Assembly (NCBI RefSeq): GCF_040869045.1
Contig: NW_027136968.1
Span: 124,001-188,000 of the forward strand
DNA from: Eurosta solidaginis
Taxonomy: Eukaryota > Arthropoda > Insecta > Diptera > Tephritidae
Direction of reading: 5' to 3'
Length of the DNA stretch: 64,000 nt
Shown piece after piece: positions 28,858 through 43,321 of this stretch; positions within the stretch are counted from its first letter, which is position 1; each line of letters opens with the position of its first letter. The translations under genes were made by a program, and so were the position numbers. The notes beneath the pieces are model-generated. The model saw only the letters and a program-made list of their open reading frames with translations, was not told the origin of the DNA and did not search any database.

Positions 28858-29118
28858 GTTCTAACCGATCAAGCAAAGGAGTATTTGAGCTTTCAACATT
28901 AAACGTCATAATTTATATTGACTAATTGAGATAATGCTCGTATGTTGACATTTGTGTATTAAGGATAATGGAGGCATATATGTTAGATAGTAATGAAACT
29001 GTATCTTTGATTGTTGATCAAAATATTGCTGCTGGTAGCGTATCTGGGTCAATACCGAATAAGGATAAATGTAGGTACGTCACTCTTGATGATGAAGAAA
29101 CATGGAAGAGGTTCTTTG
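28858..29118 (+). other. 261-bp non-satellite insertion with truncated ORF
   Basis: The monomer breaks off inside GAAACTTTG and resumes at GATGACAGTGCATTACTG. The flanks do not join in register: by comparison with 20019 and 21459 the right side lies about 1.4 kb earlier in the higher-order unit than the left side. The piece is AT-rich. An open frame from ATG at 28968 gives about 51 residues beginning MEAYMLDSNETVSLIVDQN and ending at the satellite junction, after which only translated satellite follows. I do not recognise the peptide. It looks like the 5' end of a gene or mobile element captured at a break in the array. Confidence 0.75.
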
Positions 29119-32100
29119 CGATGACAGTGCATTACTGTAATGGTGTGGTGACATAGGGTCAACGGCATATTGCCAATTGGCCTTATTACCACTTTGAATG
29201 GCCATAAGCATGATTGAAACTTTGCACACGTATCAAGGTTTAATGACAATGCATTAATGTGATGGTCTGGTGACATAAGGTCAACGGCCATAAAGTCAAT
29301 TGGCCTTATTACCACTTTGAATGGCCAAAATTTGATTGAGACTTTGCACACGTATCAAGGCTTGATGACAATGCATTACTGTGATAGTCTGGTGGCATAA
29401 AGTCAACGGCCATAAAGTCAATTGGCCTTATTACCATTTTGAATGGCCATAAGTTTGGTTGAGACTTTGCACACGTATCAAGGCTCGATGACAATGCATT
29501 ACTGTGATGGTGTGGTGACATAAGGTCAACGGCCATAAGGTCAATTGGTCTTATTACCACTTTTAATGGCCATAAGCATGATTGAAACTTTGCACACGTA
29601 TCAAGGCTCGATGACAATGCATTAATGTGATGGTGTGGTGACATAAGGTCCACGGCCATAAGGTCAATTTGCCTTATTACCACTTTGAATGGCCATAAGT
29701 TTGATTGAAACGTTGCACACGTATCAAGGCTCGATGGAAATGTATTAAATTGATGGTGTGGTGACATAAGGTCAACGGCCATAAGGCCAATTGGTCTTAT
29801 TACCACTTTTAATGGACAAAAGCATGTTTGAAACTTTGCACACGTATGAAGGCTCGACGACAATGCATTAATGTGATGGTGTGGTGACATAAGGTCAACG
29901 GCCATAAGGTCAATTGGCCTTATTACCACTTTGAATGGCCATAAGTTTGACTGAGACTTTTGCACATGTATCAAGGACTGATGACAAAGCATTAATGTGA
30001 TGGTGTGGTGACATAGGGTCAACGGCATAAGGCCAATTGGCCTTATTACCACTTTGAATGGCCATAAGTTTGATTCAAACTTTGCACACGTATCAAGGCT
30101 CGATGAGAATGCATCAATATGATGGTGTGGTGACATAAGGTCAACGGCCATAAGGTAAATTGGCCTTATTATCACTTTGAATGGCCATAAGTTTGACTGA
30201 AACGTTGCACACGTATCAAGGATCGATGAAAATGCATTATATTGATGGTGTGGTGACATAAGGTCAACGGCCATAAGGTCAATTGGCCTTATTACCACTT
30301 TGAATGGCCATAAGTTTGATCAAGACTTTGCGCACGTATCAAGGATCGATGGCAATGCATTAATGTCATGGTGTGGTGACATAAGGTCAACGGCCATAAG
30401 GTCAATTGGCCTTATTACCACTTTGAATGGTCATAAGTTTGATTGAAACTTTGCACACGTATCAAGGCTCGATGACAATGCAATAATGTGATGGTGGGGT
30501 GACATAAGGTTAACGGACATAAGGTCAATTGAACTTATGACCACCCCAAATGGCAATAGATTTGAAACCTTGCACCTGCGAAAAACGCATTCCTTTATTA
30601 ACACGCTTTTATTAGCTTGGCCTGTATCTATGTAACGGAATTTTTGAGCTTAATTTTCACCGGTTTCTATAAGTCTGATTAATTTGAAACTTTGCATACG
30701 TATCAAGGACTGATGACATAGCATTAATGTGATGGTGTGGTGACATAGGATCAACGGCATAAGGCCAATTGGCCTTATTACCACTTTGAATGGCCATAAG
30801 TTTGATTTAAACTTTGCACACATATCAAGGCTCGAAGAAAATGCAATCATGTGATGGGGGGGGTGACATAAGGTCAATTGGCCTTATTACCTCTTTGAAT
30901 GGCCATAAGTTTGATTTAAACTTTGCACACATATCAAGGCTCGAAGAAAATGCAATCATGTGATGGTGGGGTAACATAAGGTTAGCGAACATAAGGTCAA
31001 TGGAACTTATGACCACCCCAAATGGCCATAGATTTGAAACCTTGCACATAATGCGAAAAACGCATTCCTTTATTAATGATAGAAGTGGATGCATGGCACA
31101 TCTACGAAAGAGCATACTGGAGCCCTTTTTAACACGCTTTTATTAGCTTGACCTGTATCTATGTAACGGAATCTTTGAGCTTAATTTTCACCGGTTTCTA
31201 GAAGTCTGATTAATTTGAAACTTTGCATACGTATCAAGGGCTGATGACAAAGCATTAATTTGATGGTGTGGTGACATAGATTCAACGGCATAAGGCCAAT
31301 TGGCCTTATTACCACTTCGAATGGCCATAAGTTTGATTCAAACTTTGGACACGTATCAAGGCTCGATGACAATGCATTAATGTGATAGTGTGGTGACACA
31401 AGGTCAACGGCCATAAGGTCAATTGGCCTTATTACCACTTTGAATGGCCATAAGTTTGATTGAAACTTTGCACACGTATTAAGGCTCGATGAAAATGCAT
31501 TAAATTGATGGTGTGGTGACATAAGGTCAACGGCCATAAGGTCAATTGGTCTTATTACCACTTTCAATGGCCATAAGCATGATTGAAACTTTGCACACGT
31601 ATCAAGGCTCGATGACAATGCATTAATGTGATGGTGTGGTTACATAAGGTCCACGGCCATAAGGTCAATTTGCCTTATTACCACTTTGAATGGCCATAAG
31701 TTTGATTGAAACTTTGCACACACACGTATCAAGGCTCGATGACAATGCATTAATGTGATGGTGCGGTGACATAAGGTCAATTGGCTTTATTACCTCTTTG
31801 CATGGCCATATGTTTGATTGAAACTTTTCACAAATATACAGGCTGCATATACAATGCATTAATGTGATGGTGTGGTGACATAAGGTCAACGGCCATAAGG
31901 TCAATTGGCCTTATTACCACTTTGAATGGCCATAAATTTGATTGAGACTTTGCACACGTATCAAGGTTCGATGACAATGCATTAATGTGATGGCGTGGTG
32001 ACATAAGGTCAACGGGCATATGGTCAATTGGCCTTATTACCACTTTGAATGGTCATAAGTTTGATTGAAACTTTGCACACGTATCAAGGCTCGATGACAA

Positions 32101-35096
32101 TGCATTAATGTGATGGTGTGGTAACATAAGGTCAACGGCCATAAGGTCAATTGGCCTTATTACCACTTTGAATGGCCATAAGTTTGATCAAGACTTTGCG
32201 CACGTATCAAGGATCGATGGCAATGCATTAATGTCATGGTGTGGTGACATAAGGTCAACGGCCATAAGGTCAATTGGCCTTTTTACCACTTTGAATGGTC
32301 ATAAGTTTGATTGAAACTTTGCACACGTATCAAGGTTCGATGACAATGCATTAATGTGATGGCGTGGTGACATAAGGTCAACGGGCATATGGTCAATTGG
32401 CCTTATTACCACTTTGAATGGCCATAAGTTTGATGGAAACTTTGCACGCGTATCAAGGCTCGATGACAATGCATTAATGTGATGGTGTGGTGACATAAGG
32501 TCAACGGCCATAAGGTCAATTGGCCTTATTACCACTTTGAATGGCCATAAGTTTGATTGAAACTTTGCACACGTATCAAGGCTCGATGACAATGCATTAC
32601 TGTGATGGTGTGGTGACATAGGGTCAACGGCATATTGCCAATTGGCTTTATTACCACTTTGAATGGCCATAAGTTTGATTCAAACTTTGCACACGTATTA
32701 AGGCTCGATGACAGTGCATTACTGTAATGGTGTGGTGACATAGGGTCAACGGCATATTGCCAATTGGCCTTATTACCACTTTGAATGGCCATAAGCATGA
32801 TTGAAACTTTGCACACGTATCAAGGTTTAATGACAATGCATTAATGTGATGGTCTGGTGACATAAGGTCAACGGCCATAAAGTCAATTGGCCTTATTACC
32901 ACTTTGAATGGCCAAAGTTTGATTGAGACTTTGCACACGTATCAAGGCTTGATGACAATGCATTACTGTGATAGTCTGGTGGCATAAGGTCAACGGCCAT
33001 AAAGTCAATTGGCCTTATTACCATTTTGAATGGCCATAAGTTTGGTTGAGACTTTGCACACGTATCAAGGCTCGATGACAATGCATTACTGTGATGGTGT
33101 GGTGACATAAGGTCAACGGCCATAAGGTCAATTGGTTTTATTACCACTTTTAATGGCCATAAGCATGATTGAAACTTTGCACACGTATCAAGGCTCGATG
33201 ACAATGCATTAATGTGATGGTGTGGTGACATATGGTCCACGGCCATAAGGTCAATTTGCCTTATTACCACTTTGAATGGCCATAAGTTTGATTGAAACGT
33301 TGCACACGTATCAAGGCTCGATGGAAATGTATTAAATTGATGGTGTGGTGACATAAGGTCAACGGCCATAAGGCCAATTGGTCTTATTACCACTTTTAAT
33401 GGACAAAAGCATGATTGAAACTTTGCACACGTATGAAGGCTCGACGACAATGCATTAATGTGATGGTGTGGTGACATAAGGTCAACGGCCATAAGGTCAA
33501 TTGGCCTTATTACCACTTTGAATGGCCATAAGTTTGATTGAAACTTTGCACACGTATCAATGCTCGATGACAATGCATTAATGTGATGGTGTGGTGACAT
33601 AAGGTCGACGGCCATAAGGTCAATTTGCCTTATTACCACTTTGAATGGCCATAAGTTTGATTGAAACGTTGCACACGTATCAAGGCTCGATGGAAATGTA
33701 TTAAATTGATGGTGTGGTGACATAAGGTCAACGGCCATAAGGCCAATTGGTCTTATTACCACTTTTAATGGACAAAAGCATGATTGAAACTTTGCACACG
33801 TATGAAGGCTCGACGACAATGCATTAATGTGATGGTGTGGTGACATAAGGTCAACGGCCATAAGGTCAATTGGTCTTATTACCACTTTTAATGGCCATAA
33901 GCATGATTGAAACTTTGCACACGTATCAAGGCTCGATGACAATGCATTAATATGATGGTGCGGTGACATAAGGTCAATTGGCCTTATTACCTCTTTGCAT
34001 GGCCATATGTTTGATTGAAACTTTGCACACATATACAGGCTGCATATACAATGCATTAATGTGATGGTGTGGTGACATAAGGTCAACGGCCATAAGGTCA
34101 ATTGGCCTTATTACCACTTTGAATGGCCATAAATTTGATTGAGACTTTGCACACGTATCAAGGTTCAATGACAATGCATTAATGTGATGGCGTGGTGACA
34201 TAAGGTCAACGGGCATAAGGTCAATTGACCTTATTATTACTTTGAATGGCCATATGTTTGATTGAAACTTTGCACACGTATCAAGGCTCGATGACAATGC
34301 ATTAATGTGATGGTGTGGTGACATAAGGTCAACGGCCATAAAGTCAATTGGCCTTATTACCACTTTGAATGGCCATAAGTTTGATTGAAGCTTTGCACAC
34401 GTATCAAGGCTCTATAAAAATGCATTAATGTGATGGTGCGGTGACATAAGGTCAACGGCCATAAGGTCAATTGGCCTTATTACCACTTTGAATGGCCATA
34501 AGTTTGACTGAGACTTTTGCACATGTATCAAGGACTGATGACAAAGCATTAATGTGATGGTGTGGTGACATAGGGTCAACGGCATAAGGCCAATTGGCCT
34601 TATTACCACTTTGAATGGCCATAAGTTTGATTCAAACTTGCACACGTATCAAGGCTCGATGAGAATGCATCAATATGATGGTGTGGTGACATAAGGTCAA
34701 CGGCCATAAGGTAAATTGGCCTTATTATCACTTTGAATGGCCATAAGTTTGACTGAAACGTTGCACACGTATCAAGGATCGATGAAAATGCATTATATTG
34801 ATGGTGTGGTGACATAAGGTCAACGGCCATAAGGTCAATTGGCCTTATTACCACTTTGAATGGCCATAAGTTTGATCAAGACTTTGCGCACGTATCAAGG
34901 ATCGATGGCAATGCATTAGTTTCATGGTGTGGTGACATAAGGTCAACGGCCATAAGGTCAATTGGCCTTATTACCACTTTGAATGGTCATAAGTTTGATT
35001 GAAACTTTGCACACGTATCAAGGCTCGATGACAATGCAATAATGTGATGGTGGGGTGACATAAGGTTAACGGACATAAGGTCAATTGAACTTATGA

Positions 35097-35360
35097 CCAC
35101 CCCAAATGGCAATAGATTTGAAACCTTGCACCTGCGAAAAACGCATTCCTTTATTAACACGCTTTTATTAGCTTGGCCTGTATCTATGTAACGGAATTTT
35201 TGAGCTTAATTTTCACCGGTTTCTATAAGTCTGATTAATTTGAAACCTTGCACCTGCGAAAAACGCATTCCTTTATTAACACGATTTTATTAGCTTGGCC
35301 TGTATCTATGTAACGGAATTTTTGAGCTTAATTTTCACCGGTTTCTATAAGTCTGATTAA
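35097..35360. repeat. Satellite spacer block, short form, in tandem pair
   Basis: Deleted variant of the spacer. The stretch from the hairpin to CATACTGGAGCCC is missing, so TTGCACCTGCGAAAAACGC runs into CCTTTATTAACACG. Here two short copies lie head to tail. Similar pairs are at about 15839-16110, 16976-17245, 22026-22285 and 41062-41320. Single short copies are near 9656 and 30540. Each pair is followed by the long form, marking a repeated boundary of the higher-order unit. Confidence 0.8.
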
Positions 35361-36341
35361 TTTGAAACTTTGCATACGTATCAAGGACTGATGACATAGC
35401 ATTAATGTGATGGTGTGGTGACATAGGATCAACGGCATAAGGCCAATTGGCCTTATTACCACTTTGAATGGCCATAAGTTTGATTTAAACTTTGCACACA
35501 TATCAAGGCTCGAAGAAAATGCAATCATGTGATGGGGGGGTGACATAAGGTCAATTGGCCTTATTACCTCTTTGAATGGCCATAAGTTTGATTTAAACTT
35601 TGCACACATATCAAGGCTCGAAGAAAATGCAATCATGTGATGGTGGGGTAACATAAGGTTAGCGAACATAAGGTCAATGGAACTTATGACCACCCCAAAT
35701 GGCCATAGATTTGAAACCTTGCACATAATGCGAAAAACGCATTCCTTTATTAATGATAGAAGTGGATGCATGGCACATCTACGAAAGAGCATACTGGAGC
35801 CCTTTTTAACACGCTTTTATTAGCTTGACCTGTATCTATGTAACGGAATCTTTGAGCTTAATTTTCACCGGTTTCTAGAAGTCTGATTAATTTGAAACTT
35901 TGCATACGTATCAAGGGCTGATGACAAAGCATTAATTTGATGGTGTGGTGACATAGATTCAACGGCATAAGGCCAATTGGCCTTATTACCACTTCGAATG
36001 GCCATAAGTTTGATTCAAACTTTGCACACGTATCAAGGCTCGATGACAATGCATTAATGTGATAGTGTGGTGACACAAGGTCAACGGCCATAAGGTCAAT
36101 TGGCCTTATTACCACTTTGAATGGCCATAAGTTTGATTGAAACTTTGCACACGTATTAAGGCTCGATGAAAATGCATTAAATTGATGGTGTGGTGACATA
36201 AGGTCAACGGCCATAAGGTCAATTGGTCTTATTACCACTTTCAATGGCCATAAGCATGATTGAAACTTTGCACACGTATCAAGGCTCGATGACAATGCAT
36301 TAATGTGATGGTGTGGTTACATAAGGTCCACGGCCATAAGG

Positions 36342-39300
36342 TCAATTTGCCTTATTACCACTTTGAATGGCCATAAGTTTGATTGAAACTTTGCACACAC
36401 ACGTATCAAGGCTCGATGACAATGCATTAATGTGATGGTGCGGTGACATAAGGTCAATTGGCTTTATTACCTCTTTGCATGGCCATATGTTTGATTGAAA
36501 CTTTTCACAAATATACAGGCTGCATATACAATGCATTAATGTGATGGTGTGGTGACATAAGGTCAACGGCCATAAGCTCAATTGGCCTTATTACCACTTT
36601 GAATGGCCATAAATTTGATTGAGACTTTGCACACGTATCAAGGTTCGATGACAATGCATTAATGTGATGGCGTGGTGACATAAGGTCAACGGGCATATGG
36701 TCAATTGGCCTTATTACCACTTTGAATGGCCATAAGTTTGATTGAAACTTTGCACACGTATCAAGGCTCGATGACAATGCATTAATGTGATGGTGTGGTG
36801 ACATAAGGTCAACGGCCATAAGGTCAATTGGCCTTATTACCACTTTGAATGGCCACAAGTTTGATTGAAACTTTGCACACGTATCAAGGCTCTATAAAAA
36901 TGCATTAATGTGATGGTGCGGTGACATAAGGTCAACGGCCATAAGGTCAATTGGCCTTATTACCACTTTGAATGGCCATAAGTTTGACTGAGACTTTTGC
37001 ACACGTATCAAGGACTGATGACAAAGCATTAATGTGATGGTGTGGTGACATAGGGTCAACGGCATAAGGCCAATTGGTCTTATTACCACTTTGAATGGCC
37101 ATAAGTTTGATTGAAACTTTGCATAGGTATTAAGGCTCGATGACAATGCATTAATGTGATGGTGTGGTGACATAAGGTCAACGGCCATAAGGTCAATTGG
37201 CCTTATTACCACTTTGAATGGCCACAAGTTTGATTGAAACTTTGCACACGTATCAAGGCTCTATAAAAATGCATTAATGTGATGGTGCGGTGACATAAGG
37301 TCAACGGCAATAAGGTCAATTGGCCTTATTACCACTTTGAATGGCCATAAGTTTGACTGAGACTTTTGCACACGTATCAAGGACTGATGACAAAGCATTA
37401 ATGTGATGGTGTGGTGACATAGGGTGAACGGCATAAGGCCAATTGGTCTTATTACCACTTTGAATGGCCATAAGTTTGATTGAAAGTTTGCATAGGTATT
37501 AAGACTCGATGACAATGCATTAATGTGATGGTGTGGTGACATAAGGTCAACGGCCTTGAGGTCAATTGGCGTTATTACCACTTTGAATGGCCATAAGTTT
37601 GAGTGAGACTTTGCACACGTATCAAGGCTCGATGACAATGCATTACTGTGATGGTGTGGTGACATAAGGTCAACGGCCATAAGGTCCATTGGCCTTATTT
37701 CCACTTTGAATGGCCATAAGTTTGATTGAGTCTTTGCACACGTATCAAGGCTCGATGAAAATGCATTAATGTGATGGTGTGGTGACATAAGGTTAGCGGA
37801 CATAAGGTCAATTGAACTTATGTCCACCCCAAATGGCCATAGATTTGAAACCTTGCACATAATGCGAAAAACGCATTCCTTTATTAATGATAGAAGTGGA
37901 TGCATGGCACATCTACGAAAGAGCATACTGGAGCCCTTTTTAACACGCTTTTATTAGCTTGACCTGTATCTATATATGTAACGGAATCTTTGAGCTTAAT
38001 TTTCACCGGTTTGTAGAAATCTGATTAATTTGAGACTTTGCATACGTATCAAGGACTGATGACAAAGCATTAATGTGATGGTGTGGTGACATAGGGTCAA
38101 CGGCATAAGGCCAATTGGCCTTATTACCACTTTGAATGGCCATAAGTTTGATTCAAACTTTGCACAAGTATCAAGGCTCGATGACAATGCATTAATGTGA
38201 TGGTGTTGTGACATAAGGTCAACGGCCATAAGGTCAATTGGCCTTATTACCACTTTGAATGGCCATAAGTTTGATTGAAACTTTGCACACGTATTAAGGC
38301 TCGATGAAAATGCATTAAATTGATGGTGTGGTTACATAAGGTCAACGGCCATAAGGTCAATTGGTCTTATTACCAATTTTAATGGCCATAAGCATGATTG
38401 AAACTTTGCCCACGTATCAAGGCTTGATGACAATGCATTAATGTGATTGTCTGGTGACATAAGGTCAACGGCCATAAAGTCAATTGGCCTTATTACCACT
38501 TTGAATGGCCATAAGTTTGATTGAGACTTTACACACGTATCAAGGCTCGATGAAAATGTATTAATGTGATGGTGCGGTGACATAAGGTCAACGGCATATT
38601 GCCAATTGGCCTTATTACCACTTTGAATGGCCATAAGTTTGATTCAAACTTTGCACACGTATCAAGGCTCGATGACAATGCATTACTGTGATGGTGTGGT
38701 GACATAGGGTCAACGGCATATTGCCAATTGGCCTTATTACCACTTTGAATGGCCATAAGTTTGATTCAAACTTTGCACACGTATTAAGGCTCGATGACAG
38801 TGCATTACTGTAATGGTGTGGTGACATAGGGTCAACGGCATATTGCCAATTGGCCTTATTACCACTTTGAATGGCCATAAGCATGATTGAAACTTTGCAC
38901 ACGTATCAAGGTTTAATGACAATGCATTAATGTGATGGTCTGGTGACATAGGGTCAACGGCCATAAAGTCAATTGGCCTTATTACCACTTTGAATGGCCA
39001 AAGTTTGATTGAGACTTTGCACACGTATCAAGGCTTTATGACAATGCATTACTGTGATAGTCTGGTGGCATAAGGTCAACGGCCATAAAGTCAATTGGCC
39101 TTATTACCATTTTGAATGGCCATAAGTTTGGTTGAGACTTTGCACACGTATCAAGGCTCGATGACAATGCATTACTGTGATGGTGTGGTGACATAAGGTC
39201 AACGGCCATAAGGTCAATTGGTCTTATTACCACTTTTAATGGCCATAAGCATGATTGAAACTTTGCACACGTATCAAGGCTCGATGACAATGCATTAATG

Positions 39301-40453
39301 TGATGGTGTGGTGACATAAGGTCCACGGCCATAAGGTCAATTTGCCTTATTACCACTTTGAATGGCCATAAGTTTGATTGAAACGTTGCACACGTATCAA
39401 GGCTCGATGGAAATGTATTAAATTGATGGTGTGGTGACATAAGGTCAACGGCCATAAGGCCAATTGGTCTTATTACCACTTTTAATGGACAAAAGCATGA
39501 TTGAAACTTTGCACACGTATGAAGGCTCGACGACAATGCATTAATGTGATGGTGTGGTGACATAAGGTCAACGGCCATAAGGTCAATTGGCCTTATTACC
39601 ACTTTGAATGGCCATAAGTTTGATTGAAACTTTGCACACGTATCAATGCTCGATGACAATGCATTAATGTGATGGTGTGGTGACATAAGGTCGACGGCCA
39701 TAAGGTCAATTTGCCTTATTACCACTTTGAATGGCCATAGGTTTGATTGAAACGTTGCACACGTATCAAGGCTCGATGAAAATGCATTAAATTGATGGTG
39801 TGGTGACATAAGGTCAACGGCCATAAGGTCAGTTGGTCTTATTACCACTTTTAATGGCCATAAGCATGATTGAAACTTTGCACACGTATCAAGGCTCGAT
39901 GACAATGCATTAATATGATGGTGCGGTGACATAAGGTCAATTGGCCTTATTACCTCTTTGCATGGCCATATGTTTGATTGAAACTTTGCACACATATACA
40001 GGCTGCATATACAAGGCATTAATGTGATGGTGTGGTGACATAAGGTCAACGGCCATAAGGTCAATTGGCCTTATTACCACTTTGAATGGCCATAAATTTG
40101 ATTGAGACTTTGCACACGTATCAAGGTTCAATGACAATGCATTAATGTGATGGCGTGGTGACATAAGGTCAACGGGCATAAGGTCAATTGACCTTATTAC
40201 CACTTTGAATGGCCATAAGTTTGATTGAAACTTTGCACACGTATCAAGGCTCGATGACAATGCATTAATGTGATGGTGTGGTGACATAAGGTCAACGGCC
40301 ATAAAGTCAATTGGCCTTATTACCACTTTGAATGGCCATAAGTTTGATCGAAGCTTTGCACACGTGTCAAGGCTCTATAAAAATGCATTAATGTGATGGT
40401 GCGGTGACATAAGGTCAACGGCCATAAGGTCAATTGGCTTTATTACCACTTTG
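36342..40453. repeat. Higher-order repeat block, copy 2
   Basis: In-register partner of the block at 17569-21680. Beyond about 40453 this copy has one extra 123-bp monomer relative to copy 1 (register shifts to 18,896), showing loss or gain of single monomers. The same block start repeats again 5964 bases downstream at 42306, where the unit is truncated after about 42840. Confidence 0.85.
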
Positions 40454-43300
40454 AATGGCCATAAGTTTGACTGAGACTTTTGCACATGTATCAAGGACTG
40501 ATGACAAAGCATTAATGTGATGGTGTGGTGACATAGGGTCAACGGCATAAGGCCAATTGGCCTTATTACCACTTTGAATGGCCATAAGTTTGATTCAAAC
40601 TTTGCACACGTATCAAGGCTCGATGAGAATGCATCAATATGATGGTGTGGTGACATAAGGTCAACGGCCATAAGGTAAATTGGCCTTATTATCAATTTGA
40701 ATGGCCATAAGTTTGACTGAAACGTTGCACACGTATCAAGGATCGATGAAAATGCATTATATTGATGGTGTGGTGACATAAGGTCAACGGCCATAAGGTC
40801 AATTGGCCTTATTACCACTTTGAATGGCCATAAGTTTGATCAAGACTTTGCGCACGTATCAAGGATCGATGGCAATGCATTAATGTCATGGTGTGGTGAC
40901 ATAAGGTCAACGGCCATAAGGTCAATTGGCCTTATTACCACTTTGAGTGGTCATAAGTTTGATTGAAACTTTGCACACGTATCAAGGCTCGATGACAATG
41001 CAATAATGTGATGGTGGGGTGACATAAGGTTAACGGACATAAGGTCAATTGAACTTATGACAACCCCAAATGGCAATAGATTTGAAACCTTGCACCTGCG
41101 AAAAACGCATTCCTTTATTAACACGCTTTTATTAGCTTGGCCTGTATCTATGTAACGGAATTTTTGAGCTTAATTTTCACCGGTTTCTATAAGTCTGATT
41201 AATTTGAAACCTTGCACCTGCGAAAAACGCATTCCTTTATTAACACGATTTTATTAGCTTGGCCTGTATCTATGTAACGGAATTTTTGAGCTTAATTTTC
41301 ACCGGTTTCTATAAGTCTGATTAATTTGAAACTTTGCATACGTATCAAGGACTGATGACATAGCATTAATGTGATGGTGTGGTGACATAGGATCAACGGC
41401 ATAAGGCCAATTGGCCTTATTTCCACTTTGAATGGCCATAAGTTTGATATAAACTTTGCACACATATCAAGGCTCGAAGAAAATGCAATCATGTGATGGG
41501 GGGGTGACATAAGGTCAATTGGCCTTATTACCTCTTTGAATGGCCATAAGTTTGATTTAAACTTTGCACACATATCAAGGCTCGAAGAAAATGCAATCAT
41601 GTGATGGTGGGGTAACATAAGGTTAGCGAACATAAGGTCAATGGAACTTATGACCACCCCAAATGGCCATAGATTTGAAACCTTGCACATAATGCGAAAA
41701 ATGCATTCCTTTATTAATGATAGAAGTGGATGCATGGCACATCTACGAAAGAGCATACTGGAGCCCTTTTTAACACGCTTTTATTAGCTTGACCTGTATC
41801 TATGTAACGGAATCTTTGAGCTTAATTTTCACCGGTTTCTAGAAGTCTGATTAATTTGAAACTTTGCATACGTATCAAGGGCTGATGACAAAGCATTAAT
41901 TTGATGGTGTGGTGACATAGATTCAACGGCATAAGGCCAATTGGCCTTATTACCACTTCGAATGGCCATAAGTTTGATTCAAACTTTGGACACGTATCAA
42001 GGCTCGATGACAATGCATTAATGTGATAGTGTGGTGACACAAGGTCAACGGCCATAAGGTCAATTGGCCTTATTACCACTTTGAATGGCCATAAGTTTGA
42101 TTGAAACTTTGCACACGTATTAAGGCTCGATGAAAATGCATTAAATTGATGGTATGGTGACATAAGGTCAACGGCCATAAGGTCAATTGGTCTTATTACC
42201 ACTTTCAATGGCCATAAGCATGATTGAAACTTTGCACACGTATCAAGGCTCGATGACAATGCATTAATGTGATGGTGTGGTTACATAAGGTCCACGGCCA
42301 TAAGGTCAATTTGCCTTATTACCACTTTGAATGGCCATAAGTTTGATTGAAACTTTGCACACACACGTATCAAGGCTCGATGACAATGCATTAATGTGAT
42401 GGCGCGGTGACATAAGGTCAATTGGCTTTATTACCTCTTTGCATGGCCATATGTTTGATTGAAACTTTTCACAAATATACAGGCTGCATATACAATGCAT
42501 TAATGTGATGGTGTGGTGACATAAGGTCAACGGCCATAAGGTCAATTGGCCTTATTACCACTTTCAATGGCCATAAATTTGATTGAGACTTTGCACACGT
42601 ATCAAGGTTCGATGACAATGCATTAATGTGATGGCGTGGTGACATAAGGTCAACGGGCATATGGTCAATTGGCCTTATTACCACTTTGAATGGCCATAAG
42701 TTTGATTGAAACTTTGCACACGTATCAAGGCTCGATGACAATGCATTAATGTGATGGTGTGGTGACATAAGGTCAACGGCCATAAGGTCAATTGGCCTTA
42801 TTACCACTTTGAATGGCCACAAGTTTGATTGAAACTTTGCACACGTATCAAGGCTCGATGAAAATGCATTTATGTGATGGTGTGGTGACATAAGGTTAGC
42901 GGACATAAGGTCAATTGAACTTATGACCACCCCAAATGGCCATAGATTTGAAACCTTGCACATAATGCGAAAAACGCATTCCTTTATTACTGATAGAAGT
43001 GGATGCATGGCACATCTACGAAAGAGCATACTGGAGCCCTTTTTAACACGCTTTTATTAGTTTGACCTGTATCTATGTAACGGAATCTTTGAGCTTAATT
43101 TTCACCGGTTTGTAGAAATCTGATTAATTTGAAACTTTGCATACGTATCAAGGACTGATGACATAGCATTAATATGATGGCGTGGTGACATAGGATCAAC
43201 GACATAAGGCCAATTGGCCTTATTACCACTTTGAATGGCCATAAGTTTGATTTAAACTTTGCACACATATCAAGGCTCGAAGAAAATGCAATCATGTGAT

Positions 43301-43321
43301 GGGGGGGGGGGGGGGGGGGGG
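43301..43321 (+). repeat. Poly-G tract of 21 bases
   Basis: A run of 21 G follows ATCATGTGAT. The same position in sister units carries only 6-8 G (near 9965, 16275, 22457, 24458, 30856, 35533 and 41498), so this copy is expanded about threefold. The run could form G-quadruplex structure. Its exact length is the least reliable number in the window. Confidence 0.85.

Noticed and set aside
32896..34101. 401-codon and other long minus-strand ORFs in the satellite as protein genes
   Set aside because: They are concatenated translations of the 123-bp monomer, with no independent start, promoter or conserved domain. Length reflects the monomer being divisible by three.
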